Below, in pieces: positions 46,122-58,232 of a DNA stretch of 64,000 bases. The position numbers were made by a program, and so were the translations under genes. Each line of letters begins with the position of its first letter. Positions within the stretch are counted from its first letter, which is position 1. Source of the DNA: Brienomyrus brachyistius (taxonomy: Eukaryota > Chordata > Actinopteri > Osteoglossiformes > Mormyridae); the NCBI RefSeq assembly GCF_023856365.1, contig NW_026042790.1, forward strand, positions 1 to 64,000, given 5' to 3'. Below the pieces are notes generated by a model. The model did no database searches. It was not told the DNA's origin and saw nothing but the letters and a program-made list of their open reading frames with translations.

Positions 46122-47357
46122 ATAATTTCTATATGTGTGATAGAATCAAAAAATATTTTGTTTTACATATAAATCTTCACAAGGTGTATTACACATGGTA
46201 TTCCCCAGACACCGCCACCCCAACAGATGCTTTGTTTGTTAAGACAATAGCTCAGAAGTGGTTGATCGATCTTTTGCAGCTTTTACCAAGGTTTGTACAA
46301 GCCAAAATTAAATTTTGAAACGGATCCCTGCCACACCCTGCCCTCCTGAACCTCCCGTTCCTCCCTAGTGTGGTATAACGTGCCATGCCTGTTCCGCGTT
46401 TGTTTTACCTCTCCTCCTGCCCTTGTGTTACTCATTTCAGGTGCCTCTAGTTTGCTCCCTGCTTAGCCTTGTATAAATGTGCTTCTCAGTCCTGCCTTTA
46501 ATGTTGCTGCTGCTGTTTGCCTGTGTGTTCTTCCCTGCTTATGATTCCCCCGTGATCCAGTTGTGATCCAGTTGTCTTCATATCATGTATTCACATTCCT
46601 CAGCTGAGAGTGAACAAAGTTCTGTGGAAAGTATCTGACTACAGATAGACTTTCACCCAGTTCTCTGCGGGAGCTCTGATTACAGAGTGACTCCCCGACT
46701 ACTTCTGAAGCCCTTCCTTAAGTATCCAGACCAGGTGATGGCATGTTTCTGAAGACTGACTAATTTCGGTCAATGGTTAATTTTAGGGGCATTGCTGACC
46801 TTGGTTCTCAAGTCCCCAGCCAATCAGATCACTTTAGGGGGTGGTTGTAATTCCCTTGTTCTACCATGAGAGAATCTCTCTCAGTTTGGTGGGTTGAGCC
46901 GAAGTTTCTGTATTTCTCTTAGGAAAAGCTATACTGCCTTAAATCTGAGAGTATAATACTCCTCGTCTCATGCCTTATTCAAACGAGACCAAACATGCGT
47001 GTATTTGTCCCTAACATCTATGTGTGCTGAGTTATCCTGTTTATAGTGGAAAAGGGGTCTGTGTCTGGAGGCTGACAGCTGTTGTTGCTGTGGATTGATT
47101 GTGGAACTCTGGGTCACTCCGGGGGTGAAAGGTCTTGCTTTTTCTGTGCTGCTCCAGTTATTCCTATCCAGTCTCTCAGGAGCCGGCAGGCCTTTGCCTT
47201 CCTTAAAAGGGGTGGTTTGACGAGTTGAGTCCAGTCTTGCCTGGGCCAGCGGAGCTCTGAAATAGACTGATGCAGGCTGATCAGAGTTGGGGCCTGCAGG
47301 ACCTATAAGTTTTATGTCCTTACAGAATGTAAGTGGCATCATACTAAACTAGTGGTG

Positions 47358-48566
47358 TTCGAACTAGCATGGAAAGAGGCTATGGGTAGCTACAAAAGGC
47401 TCTTAAGTGCCGCCAAATCATCTAGTATCTATCAGAACTAATTGAAATAAACAAAAATAATCCTAGATTCCTATTTACTATGGTGTCCAAGCTGACTAAT
47501 AACCAGACCACTGGTTATTTTCCAGTGACGACTTTATGAACTTTTTGACCAAAAATATGCTCAATTAAACAGAACATTTTGAATATTGAATATTGGTTAA
47601 CCAGTCAGAACTGATGTACTTAATTTTATCTTCAAATTCATCTACTTGTATGCTAGAACCTGTTCCATCAAAATTATTCAGCGATGCTCCCAGCATTGAT
47701 TGAACCGCTACTAGCAATAGTTAAACTAAAACATATAATCATATTACCCCAATTTTATCTTCACTGCACTGGCTGCCAGTTAGATTTCGTGTTGACTACA
47801 AAACACTGCTCTTAACCTATAAAGCTGTAAATGGTCTTGCACCGCAGTATGTGAGTGACCTCATTGCGTTCCGAATCATACACTTAGATGACGAGATGGA
47901 GGTATTCTATCCGTACCAGAATAAAGAACATTACCTTTGGGGGAAGAGCATTTGCTCATAAGCACCACAGCTATGGAATAAACTTCCTATTAGTGTTCGG
48001 AACTCAGACACAATCTCTGCTTTTAAGTCAAGGCTTAAGATGTACCTCTTTCGCCTGTCTTTTGGATAGTTAAATCTTCTTTTCTAAGGTGAATGGGAAA
48101 TCTGGAGGTTCATAGTTATTTGAGATTGAAGGGGAAAGGGGGGATTGGTGCTGTCGTCCTGCCACTCTCGCCGATCACTTAAGCTGTGGATGGGAGGTGG
48201 CTTGACGCCAAAACCTCTGTAAACCCTCATGCCTGTGCTTCCTTCCAGGTCACTCTTTTAGGCAGGCTGTCATAGTTGCTTTAGTCCTGCCGGGTAGGTG
48301 TAGGGCAATAACTCTTCTCCATCTTCTCTTTTCGAGCTGATACCGAGCCGACTACACCGTGTGAACCCGCACCTGGACTCCTGGATATAACTACATGAAA
48401 CCAACTGGGACTTTATAACTATATGAACTCTAATGAATGTCAATGTAAATGCAGTTTCATGCTCCTTGGTCGCCCAGAGGAGGATGGGGGTCCCCTTCTG
48501 AGTCTAGGTTCCACTCAAGGTTCTTCCTGCTAGAGGGAGTTTCCTTGCCACTGTCGCCTCAGGCTT
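47358..48566 (+). mobile_element. Degenerate L2-type LINE fragment, unit copy 4
   Basis: Duplicate of 4371-5584 with several one-base losses (near 47397, 47540, 47865, 47917, 47961 and 48331) and a few gains. It is cut at the same base. Confidence 0.85.
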
Positions 48567-48610
48567 TTAAATATAAATATAAATATATAAAATATATAAA
48601 ATATATTTTT

Positions 48611-48683
48611 GGCCACAACCGGGATTCGAACCCCGGTCTCCCGTGTGAAAGGCGGCGATCTTACCACTACACTATCCAGCAAC
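48611..48683 (-). tRNA. tRNA-Glu(UUC)-like repeat monomer
   Basis: Same 73-bp sequence as at 5629, unit copy 5. Confidence 0.55.
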
Positions 48684-48886
48684 TATATAATATAAGGGAG
48701 ATTACGGGAAAATACTAATACGGGAGGACGGCGGGAAAGAGAAGTAAAATACGGTAGTTTCCCGGCCAAAACGGGAGGCTCCAGTATCCCTTACATTTTA
48801 AGACAGGAAATATAAAATAATATAAATTATATAAAATATAATATAAATATAAATATAAATATATAAAATATATAAAATATATTTTT

Positions 48887-48957
48887 GCCACAACCGGATT
48901 CGAACCCCGGTCTCCCGTGTGAAAGGCGGCGATCTTACCACTACACTATCCAGCAAC
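48887..48957 (-). tRNA. tRNA-Glu(UUC)-like repeat monomer with two 1-bp losses
   Basis: This monomer is 71 bp. One base is lost at the 3' terminus and one in the T stem (ACCGGATT on the plus strand instead of ACCGGGATT). It lies in the stretch with many one-base indels, so it may be consensus error. Confidence 0.5.
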
Positions 48958-49674
48958 TATATAATATAAGGGAGATTTACGGGAAAATACTAATACGGGA
49001 GGACGGCGGAAAGAGAAGTAAAATACGGTAGTTTCCCGGCCAAAACGGGAGACTTGACAGCTATGGCTGTCTCTGGCCACGCCCCCTACAGTCGGTCCGG
49101 CCCTGTTCGCGTGTTCGCGGAAAACGACTTCATTTATTTTCTTATTGATTTATCGACAGACTTTTTAGACGTTATAATAACAACACTCTATTGATTACTG
49201 TCCATGATACAGAACTATTCTATCGAGAACTAATGACGAGAACTATTCTCTTATTTTTAAATTATTTTATTATTATTATTATTATTATTATCTTTCTCGT
49301 TCCCGTAGATATATATTATTATACGGAGATTTACGGAGTCTTCAAAGACGGTCCGGCTCCAGGATCACTGTTGCTGTGGTGTAGATCAGCTGATCTGTAG
49401 TAGTCTTCTACGTACATCTTCTAGTAGACCTTCTGAGGGTACTTCACGCATTCTTGGTCCAGCTTAGCTTATTTCTTATTTCTCAGGTCAGCTGCTCTTG
49501 TATTCAGCCTACTAGTCTCTCTGTATTCAGCCTACTAATATATATGGGGCTTGGTACCCAATCTCGGAATGTGGGGATGATGAATCTCCCCCCTGACCTG
49601 TCGTCCTGGCTCCCCCTTGTCGTAGCAATCGTGTTGTACCTCATCAATCTCTAGTTGTGATAGCAGTTGTTTCT

Positions 49675-49747
49675 GGCCACAACCGGGATTCGAACCCCGG
49701 TCTCCCGTGTGAAAGGCGGCGATCTTACCACTACACTATCCAGCAAC
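49675..49747 (-). tRNA. tRNA-Glu(UUC)-like repeat monomer
   Basis: Same 73-bp sequence as at 5629, unit copy 5, with the alternative 3' flank lacking the TTTT run. Confidence 0.55.
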
Positions 49748-49969
49748 TATATAATATAATATATATATATATATATTATAAGGGAGATTTACGGGAAAAT
49801 AATACGGGAGGACGGCGGGAAAGAGAAGTAAAATACGGTAGTTTCCCGGCCAAAACGGGAGGCTCCAGTATCCCTTACATTTTAAGACAGGAAATATAAA
49901 ATAATATAAATTATATAAAATATAATATAAATATAAATATAAATATATAAAAATATAAAATATATTTTT

Positions 49970-50042
49970 GGCCACAACCGGGATTCGAACCCCGGTTTCC
50001 CGTGTGAAAGGCGGCGATCTTACCACTACACTATCCAGCAAC
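49970..50042 (-). tRNA. tRNA-Glu(UUC)-like repeat monomer with one substitution
   Basis: Same as at 5629 except for one change in the variable region (plus strand CCCCGGTTTCCCG instead of CCCCGGTCTCCCG). Confidence 0.55.
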
Positions 50043-50247
50043 TATATAATATAAGGGAGATTTACGGGAAAATACTAATACGGGAGGACGGCGGGAAAGA
50101 GAAGTAAAATACGGTAGTTTCCCGGCCAAAACGGGAGGGCTCCAGTATCCCTTACATTTTAAGACAGGAAATATAAAATAATATAAATTATATAAAATAT
50201 AATATAAATATAAATATAAATATATAAAATATATAAAATATATTTTT

Positions 50248-50320
50248 GGCCACAACCGGGATTCGAACCCCGGTCTCCCGTGTGAAAGGCGGCGATCTTA
50301 CCACTACACTATCCAGCAAC
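50248..50320 (-). tRNA. tRNA-Glu(UUC)-like repeat monomer
   Basis: Same 73-bp sequence as at 5629, unit copy 5. Confidence 0.55.
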
Positions 50321-50906
50321 TATATAATATAAGGGAGATTTACGGGAAAATACTAATACGGGAGGACGGCGGGAAAGAGAAGTAAAATACGGTAGTTTCC
50401 CGGCCAAAACGGGAGACTTGACAGCTATGGCTGTCTCTGGCCACGCCCCCTACAGTCGGTCCGGCCCCTGTTCGCGTGTTCGCGAAAACGACTTCATTTA
50501 TTTTCTTATTGATTTATCGACAGACTTTTTAGACGTTATAATAACAACACTCTATTGATCCCCCTCTTACTGTCCATGATACACAATGACGAGACACATG
50601 TTCACTAATGACGAGAACTATTCTATTTTTCATGCCGGGGGTCCTTCAAATCTTACATTTACAATCTTGTTCTTGTTCTCTGCTTTCTCCTTTCTCGTTC
50701 CCGTAGATATATATTATTATACGGAGATTTACGGAGTCTTCAAAGACGGTCCGGCTCCAGCTCAAGGATCACTGTTGCTGTGGTGTAGATCAGCTGATCT
50801 GTAGTAGTCTTCTACGTACATCTTCTAGTAGACCTTCTGAGGGTACTTCACGCATTCTTGGTCGGAGGGTCCAGGTTCCAGCTTAGCTTATTTCTTATTT
50901 CTCAGG

Positions 50907-51426
50907 TCAGCTGCTCTTGTTTGGGATGTGCTTGACCGGCGTATACGACAGCGTGTACCAGTTCCCACTAATATCCAACAACTTCGCACAGCCAATGAAG
51001 AGGAGTGGACCAACATTCCACAGGCCACAATTGACAATCTGATAAACTCTATGCGAAGAAGATGTGTTGCATTGCATGAGGCAAATGGTGGTCACACCAG
51101 ATACTGACCGGTTCTGAGTCCCCAGACCCCCAATAAAGCAAAAAACTGCACATTCCAGGGTGGCCTTTTATTGTGGGCAGTATAAGGTACACCTGTGCAC
51201 TACCCATGATGTCAGATCAGCATCTTGATGTGGCACACCTGTGAGGTGGGATGGATTATCTCAGCAAAGCAGAAGTGCTCACTATCACACATTTAGACTG
51301 ATTTGTGAGAAATGTTTGAGAAATGGTAATATTGTGTATCTGGAATGAATTGTAGGTCTTTAAGTCCATCTCATGAAAAATGGGAGCAGAAACAAGAGTG
51401 TTGCGTTTATATTTTTGTTCAGTATA
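50907..51426 (+). mobile_element. 3' end of a Tc1-like transposon, unit copy 5
   Basis: Duplicate of 7981-8502 with an Ile-to-Asn change (GCCATT to GCCAAT near 50994) and a 2-bp loss in the GAGAGA stretch near 51318. Confidence 0.9.
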
Positions 51427-51453
51427 GAATAAGCCCAGATTTATGTTTATTCA

Positions 51454-53761
51454 GTGGAGATAAGTACAACCTCTAAAGATAGGCCTACACCCGTTTTGGC
51501 AGTGTCTCCGGATCCCATGACAAATAATGCCTTCAGTACATCCTCCTCAACCCACACTGAAAGCAGAAGTGCTATGGGCTTTGCAAACGGTTTGCCGACA
51601 TCACTCCTATACGTCCAATGATGACATTCACACCGTCTCCAGGGTGATGTTCCCTGACTCGCAGGGTCACTTGTGGTAAAGATAAAACCGCTTTTCTTGC
51701 GCGATTTGGACTCGCTCCATATATTAAAAGGGAGCTTCGTTGTCATGTTTGACGTAAGTATGAACAGGACCATCAAAAGAAAACAACTGGATGTGCATGT
51801 CAGGTATTGGGTGAATTATGAGAATGGCTCTCGAGTGCAGTCCTGGTTCTGGGATCACAGTACATGAGCCACTCCACCGCTGAAGACTTACTGGAGAAGT
51901 TTAAGGTAAGCCATTCAATAACATTTAAACTCATTAACGAACCCATGATTTTTAAATATCCATGGTTATCTTTACATGTGTTTAATGGGAGAACCATATT
52001 TATTGGTAAGCATATTTTAAAGATTTTATTGCTGCTTCATGGCTTTTTGCTGCAAAAAAAATAGTTCATTGAGGAATAGAATGTTTAAGTGTTGTGTAGC
52101 AACATGTACAGCTGTTGTACAGGCAAAAACTCTGGCTCAGTCCAAAGGAGGTGGATATAGGAATGGCTGTCATCAAGGTGGGACTTCTGTGATTCACTGG
52201 TATCTTTACATACAAATGTATCAAACATTGTGAAGTAAAACATATGTGAATAACATGGAGTTTGAGCTGGTTTGATATGTACAGCTGAGGTAGTGTTAAC
52301 CTTGGGCTGAGTGTGCAGAAAGATTCTGGAATTTGACAAACCATCTTTTTGTCAGAGACAGTCAGGAGCCAAAGGCAGTGGAAGTGACCTTGGTGTCCTT
52401 CAGATTAAAAAAAATTGCCAGATTGTGCTCTCAAAATGTGCAAAAAGGCCTTGGATAAATGCCCTCTGAAGTACTCGATTGTACATGAGATGACGTGCTT
52501 GGACCCAAACAAAATGCACACCAGCCAGATAACTGCCAGCAGAAAGGAGAAATCTCATGCAGAAGTTTGCGCAGGAGAATCGGTTGGCAGGCAGGATATC
52601 TGCTGGTAAATCATAGGATAAGAATAGGATAGTTCAGAATATTATTTTTAAATTATGCTTTTCTTTTTTCACATCTAACTGAATCAGGGACGGATTACAA
52701 ACCGGGTTAGCGGGGCCGCTGCCCAGGGGCCCTTGGGGTGCAGGGGGCCCGTGGGCCCCAAGCCCAAAACAATTTGCAACGCTTATCAGCAATGTATTTT
52801 CGTTTGTCTATTTTAGAGGGCCTACATTCTTTGATCCTCTGCCTACAAGGTCCCCTGACCCTATAGGGAGGGTGTTTGGCTGCCAAGGGCCCTTGACTTG
52901 TGGTGGTTGTGGTGGTGGTGCAGGTGGGTGGTGGTGGGGGGGGGCCTCGCGAACGTTTTACCCAGGGGCCCACACAACCCATAATCCGTCCCTGAACTGA
53001 ATAGTGTTAACACGTAGATTTTAGCAGTATTTAGAAGACCGACTCTTGGTGTTTGAAAAGAAGCATCAGCCCAGTTATATTTTCTTTGATGAGCCTAGAG
53101 ATATCTCAAGATTAAATTAAAATGATTGCACATTTATGGTATCATAGGAAAATTGGGTTATAAATCACTTTCCTATTCTACATGTGATTCTGTGTATTGA
53201 CATTGTTGATCTGCATCTAATCTACTGTAATTAATGTAATTACAGGTGATGCAATATCCCAGCAGTCTGATAATCACCTGCACAATGAGGCAAAAGGCTT
53301 GGATTTTATATCCTCATTCCTTCAGCACCATCCAAAGTTAGTGGGCCTTATCCTGACCTCTGGATGTTCTGCAAGAACTTGCTGCTGCTGTCCTATGGGC
53401 AAGCCGAAGTGGAACGAATAGAGGTGGAGACCTGCAACTTATCAGAGGAAACAGTTGTTGCACAGAGGCTTATATGCGACCATGTCAGAGTGTGTGGGGG
53501 AGCAACCAAAGCGCCTCTGACCAAAGGTGAAAGATGAGCGAAAAGCAAAAAAGAAAACTTGAGGAACTCAAGAGGAAGAGAGTCTCACTGGAAAGTGTAT
53601 GTGAGAGTTTACAAAAGGATGCTGAGCACATGGCAGAGGAAGCAGAGAGTGCTGCTGGAACCAAAAGGGCAACATTACTTACCAAGTCCAATACTCTGAG
53701 CCGACGAGCGAAGGAGGAGAAAGAGCAGTTGGTGGTCTTAAATGCAGATACTGAAGAATAG
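51454..53761 (+). pseudogene. hAT-transposase-like pseudogene, unit copy 5, further damaged
   Basis: Same gene remnant with extra one-base losses (for example near 51966, 51984, 52192, 52226, 52331, 52434 and 52545) and a loss of about 20 bp near 53335 that removes the VDVFLHQ segment of the last exon. The terminal coiled-coil frame at 53534-53761 is unchanged. Confidence 0.8.
52685..52994. mobile_element. hAT-type non-autonomous element, unit copy 5
   Basis: Duplicate of 9768-10076 with one extra G in the GGTGG microsatellite. The 8-bp flanks are the same. Confidence 0.9.
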
Positions 53762-55297
53762 GCTACTGAACTGTGACTCCTAACACATCAAGAGTGAATC
53801 GGTGGAAACAAAAATATTTAGGTTCTTTGCATTTTTGGAGTATTTTACTTTCTGTGCCTGTTTGTACATTGTTCACAGCCATAATACTTTATAATTACAA
53901 GGTAGTTTTATGTTAGAGCTCTTGCTCCAATAAATATGTGCCTTGTAATTAACTAAATTCTAGGCTATTCAGTTTTTTTTGCCCTCGTGATGGTCGTGGG
54001 TTGTGAAAAAAGCCTTCTTCTTAGGGGTACCGCTGGGGCCAGCCGGGCGTATGTCGTGGCTTCAGTGAGTACTTATGTTTGTCATGCTGCCTGTGTACTT
54101 TATAGCGGCACAACATATTTCTGCAAATTGCATGCGTCAAATTGTCTGTCTCTCTTAAAAAATATGAAGTGTCACCAAAATTTTAAACGGGGAATCAATC
54201 TCAATGAAAAATATTCGTCAAGTAACGTTTCTAAAATAATATAGACATACTAATAATTATATATTAATAAATCGGACCAAATTGTATCCGCTGCGCACTT
54301 CTTAATCAGGGCAATCGCATCGTGGAGGTTTCTGCAGACGCCCAAAAGACTTACTTAAGAAAACTGTTGCATGATAATTTGTACCATTTTCAAGGGTGGG
54401 GGGCGTGCAGTAGATGCCCCCTTTATTTTTGTGCTTCTGCCGTTCAAACCGAGCAGCACTGAGTTTGTCATGGCACCTGACGCCAAATCTACTGCTTAGC
54501 TGCTACAGACAGAACTATCTTCAAATCACCACTAGGGGGTGTCAATGCTGCAGCTTCGTTCTATGGTTGATCTTTTTCAAAGACAGTTTTTTTTTCTCTC
54601 TCTCCACATAATCAACTTAACTGATTAGCGTGCTTTCATAGTAATGGTTTTTAATCCGTGTTAATCTTCTGAACAATGACTAGTAAAGGTTCTATGAGGT
54701 TGTCCTACTTACTATGGATTTTAAGTTTTTTATCAAGGTGTTAAAACGTACCACAGTTGCCAGTCCTGTGTTTTATGTCTAGCAATTTGTACAGTTTCTT
54801 CAGTATAAACACATGCCATGATCTGTGAGAATCTCCTCCAGAACTCTGCATTTCCTCAAGATCTTTTTGTAATATTGCATCATGGCACTGCTCAGAACAA
54901 CACAGATGGTGCATAACAACACAAGGGAGTACAAGACAACATGGTGCAGAAAACAGTGCGATACAAAGCAGGACAAAACTGGATGATACGTGGTCAGTGG
55001 TGGATAAAGTGCAGTAACAGCTGTACAGTGCAGCTGCCGTGGAAATGACTGTTACAGGGGATGCAAAAGCTGCAGGTTTGAATTGTTTGGCGAATGAAGC
55101 TGTTCATGAATCTGCTAGTCAGTGTTTGTGGATGGTGGTCAGAGTCCTGGATTATAGACTGAACCTTGTTACTGTGGCAGTTAAAGTACAGCTGGTCAAT
55201 GGAGGGCAGTTCAGTGCGAATGATGTTCTTAACAGACTTCGCAATGTACTGCCTTCCTGTCATGTGGCTCCACCATACCATAGTACTACTGTAAGAA

Positions 55298-56311
55298 CTA
55301 GGGATGTAACGATACATTCAACTCACCATTTGATACGATTCACGATTCTGAGTTCACGATACAATTTTCTCATTTTTTGCAGAATGAGCTGCAGACAAAT
55401 ATATTCAAAAATATTCTTATATTTATCTTTCTGAACTGTTGACACTGTTGTGAACAGTGCAACTGAATTTGAATAAAATACTGTTGAAAAAAATCCCAAA
55501 TCAAAATAAGTAAATAAAAAAAAATAAATCAAATAAATAAGCTAAGGTTTGCATGTGCAGCTTTTTAGCGTGCTTTGCCCTTTTAATAATCTTCACTCAG
55601 CTCACGGTGGTGCCAGTGGACCTGTTTGTGTATGTTATCAGTCTATTACAATGTTTGCATGCAGTTTATGTCTTGTCTGTGCTTTTCTCGCTGTTTCCTC
55701 CTCGTTTGTGATTACCGGAAAGCTAATATGCTGCCACACCGCCAATTGAAGATCGGGCGGTGCGTCCATCCATCCATTTTCTGAAACCACTTAATCCCAA
55801 CTGGGATCGCGGGGGAGACCGGAGCCTATCCCGGGAACAAGGGGCGCAGACAGGAACCAAGCCCAGGCAGTCACCTACACACCGCAGGTCGCACACACTC
55901 ACACAACTACAGGGCCAATTTAGACTCACCAGTCAACCTATCCTGCATGCTTTTGGACCGTGGGAGGAACCTGGAGTCCCCGGCGAAAACGGGGAGAGCA
56001 TGCGAACTCCACACAGAAAGGGCCCTGGACCGAAGCCAGCACTAACCACTGTGCCGTCCTCAGTTTCAAATTCATTCATCATCTCGCGTTCGCTCAAAAC
56101 CAAAAACTGACGTACGATGTCGACGTGATACGCAGTGACATCTGACGTCAAACTCACATTGTGAAATCAAATGTAATATTACACCAGTTTTTCTGTTAAA
56201 GTACTGTGAAGTACTCCTACAATAGTGATTCATTTTCCACATCAGCCGGTTTAAATCTTCATGCATTTGCACCGATTTTTAACTGATTTGTGATTCATCA
56301 TTACATGCCAG
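55298..56311 (+). mobile_element. hAT-type non-autonomous element, unit copy 5
   Basis: Same element as at 1437-2450. An A-to-G change at 55804 lies in the nested SINE copy and removes a stop codon, which lengthens a meaningless reading frame there. Confidence 0.65.
55765..56061 (-). mobile_element. Nested divergent SINE-family copy, unit copy 5
   Basis: Duplicate of the element at 1904-2200 with one substitution at 55804. Confidence 0.75.
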
Positions 56312-56639
56312 GGCCAGCAGCTCTGCATGGCTCGACCCTCATAAACATTCTCCACACATGCTGTTCAGGCAGTGGCCACAGAAATTCCCCCAGTGAACTT
56401 TATGCTTTCTGTCGGAGAGTATGCTGTGTTCTGGCCTTAAACCCTGCATACTACTTTGCAGACTTTGATCCTCTTAACAACAATTGGCATTTCTGGTGGC
56501 TGAATATCCATCCATCCGTCATCCAACTGCATGCTTAAAAGCTGTGAATAATAGTAATAATTCTTAAAATTGCAACTATCTAGAATTTCAGCCTAGTTAC
56601 TCAGCTAAATTACTATTTAAACCTAGAATAATTTCTATA

Positions 56640-56994
56640 AGGGGCGGCATGGTGGTGCAGTGGTTAGCACTGTCGCCTCACACCTCTGGGACCCGGGTTC
56701 GTGTCTCCGCCTGGGTCACATGTGTGTGGAGTTTGCATGTTCTCCCCATGTCGTTGTGGGGTTTCCTCTGGGTACTCCGGTTTCCCCCCACAGTCCAAAA
56801 ACATGCTGGGGCTAATTGGAGTTGCTGAATTGCCCGTAGGTGTGTGTGTGTGAGTGGATGGTGTGTGAGTGTGCCCTGCGATGGGCTGGCCCCCCATCCT
56901 GGGTTGTTCCCTGCCTCGTGCCCATTGATTCTGGGATAGGCTCCGGACCCCCCGCGACCCAATAGGATAAGCGGTTTGGAAAATGGATGGATGG
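56640..56994 (+). mobile_element. tRNA-headed SINE, unit copy 5
   Basis: Duplicate of the SINE at 2779-3133 with the same flanking 12-bp target duplication. Confidence 0.9.
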
Positions 56995-58232
56995 ATAATT
57001 TCTATATGTGTGATAGAATCAAAAAATATTTTGTTTTACATATAAATCTTCACAAGGTGTATTACACATGGTATTCCCCAGACACCGCCACCCCAACAGA
57101 TGCTTTGTTTGTTAAGACAATAGCTCAGAAAGTGGTTGATCGATCTTTTGCAGCTTTTACCAAGGTTTGTACAAGCCAAAATTAAATTTTGAAACGGATC
57201 CCTGCCACACCCTGCCCTCCTGAACCTCCCGTTTCCTCCCTAGTGTGGTATAACGTGCCATGCCTGTTCCGCGTTTGTTTTACCTCTCCTTCCTGCCCTT
57301 GTGTTACTCATTTCAGGTGCCTCTAGTTTGCTCCCTGCTTAGCCTTGTATAAATGTGCTTCTCAGTCCTGCCTTTAATGTTGCTGCTGCTGTTTGCCTGT
57401 GTGTTCTTCCCTGCTTATGATTCCCCCGTGATCCAGTTGTGATCCAGTTGTCTTCATATCATGTATTCACATTCCTCAGCTGAGAGTGAACAAAGTTCTG
57501 TGGAAAGTATCTGACTACAGATAGACTTTCACCCAGTTCTCTGCGGGAGCTCTGATTACAGAGTGACTCCCCGACTACTTCTGAAGCCCTTCCTTAAGTA
57601 TCCAGACCAGGTGATGGCATGTTTCTGAAGACTGACTAATTTCGGTCAATGGTTAATTTTAGGGGCATTGCTGACCTTGGTTCTCAAGTCCCCAGCCAAT
57701 CAGATCACTTTAGGGGGGTGGTTGTAATTCCCTTGTTCTACCATGAGAGAATCTCTCTCAGTTTGGTGGGTTGAGCCGAAGTTTCTGTATTTCTCTTAGG
57801 AAAAGCTATACTGCCTTAAATCTGAGAGTATAATACTCCTCGTCTCATGCCTATTCAAACGAGACCAAACATGCGTGTATTTGTCCCTAACATCTATGTG
57901 TGCTGAGTTATCCTGTTTATAGTGGAAAAGGTGTCTGTGTCTGGAGGCTGACAGCTGTTGTTGCTGTGGATTGATTGTGGAACTCTGGTCACTCCGGGGG
58001 TGAAAGGTCTTGCTTTTTCTGTGCTGCTCCAGTTATTCCTATCCAGTCTCTCAGGAGCCGGCAGGCCTTTGCCTTCCTTAAAAGGGGTGGTTTGACGAGT
58101 TGAGTCCAGTCTTGCCTGGGCCAGCGGAGCTCTGAAATAGACTGATGCAGGCTGATCAGAGTTGGGGCCTGCAGGACCTATAAGTTTTATGTCCTTACAG
58201 AATGTAAGTGGCATCATACTAAACTAGTGGTG

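Larger units (their letters stand above)
38729..48566 (+). repeat. Tandem macrosatellite unit, copy 4 (about 9.8 kb)
   Basis: This is the shortest complete copy. Its block keeps only three tRNA-like monomers and one palindromic segment, a loss of about 1.15 kb compared with copy 1. From about 43735 onward the copy shows scattered one-base indels relative to the other copies, for example in homopolymers near 46360, 46414, 47398 and 47540. Confidence 0.95.
48567..50906. repeat. tRNA-like minisatellite block, unit copy 5 (5 monomers)
   Basis: Same build as copy 1, with monomers starting at 48611, 48887, 49675, 49970 and 50248. Several one-base indels are present, including two within the tRNA-like sequence at 48887 and shortened homopolymers elsewhere. 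Confidence 0.9.

Noticed and set aside
55760..56110. 116-codon frame found only in the last copy
   Set aside because: It arises from one substitution at 55804 within SINE-derived sequence.
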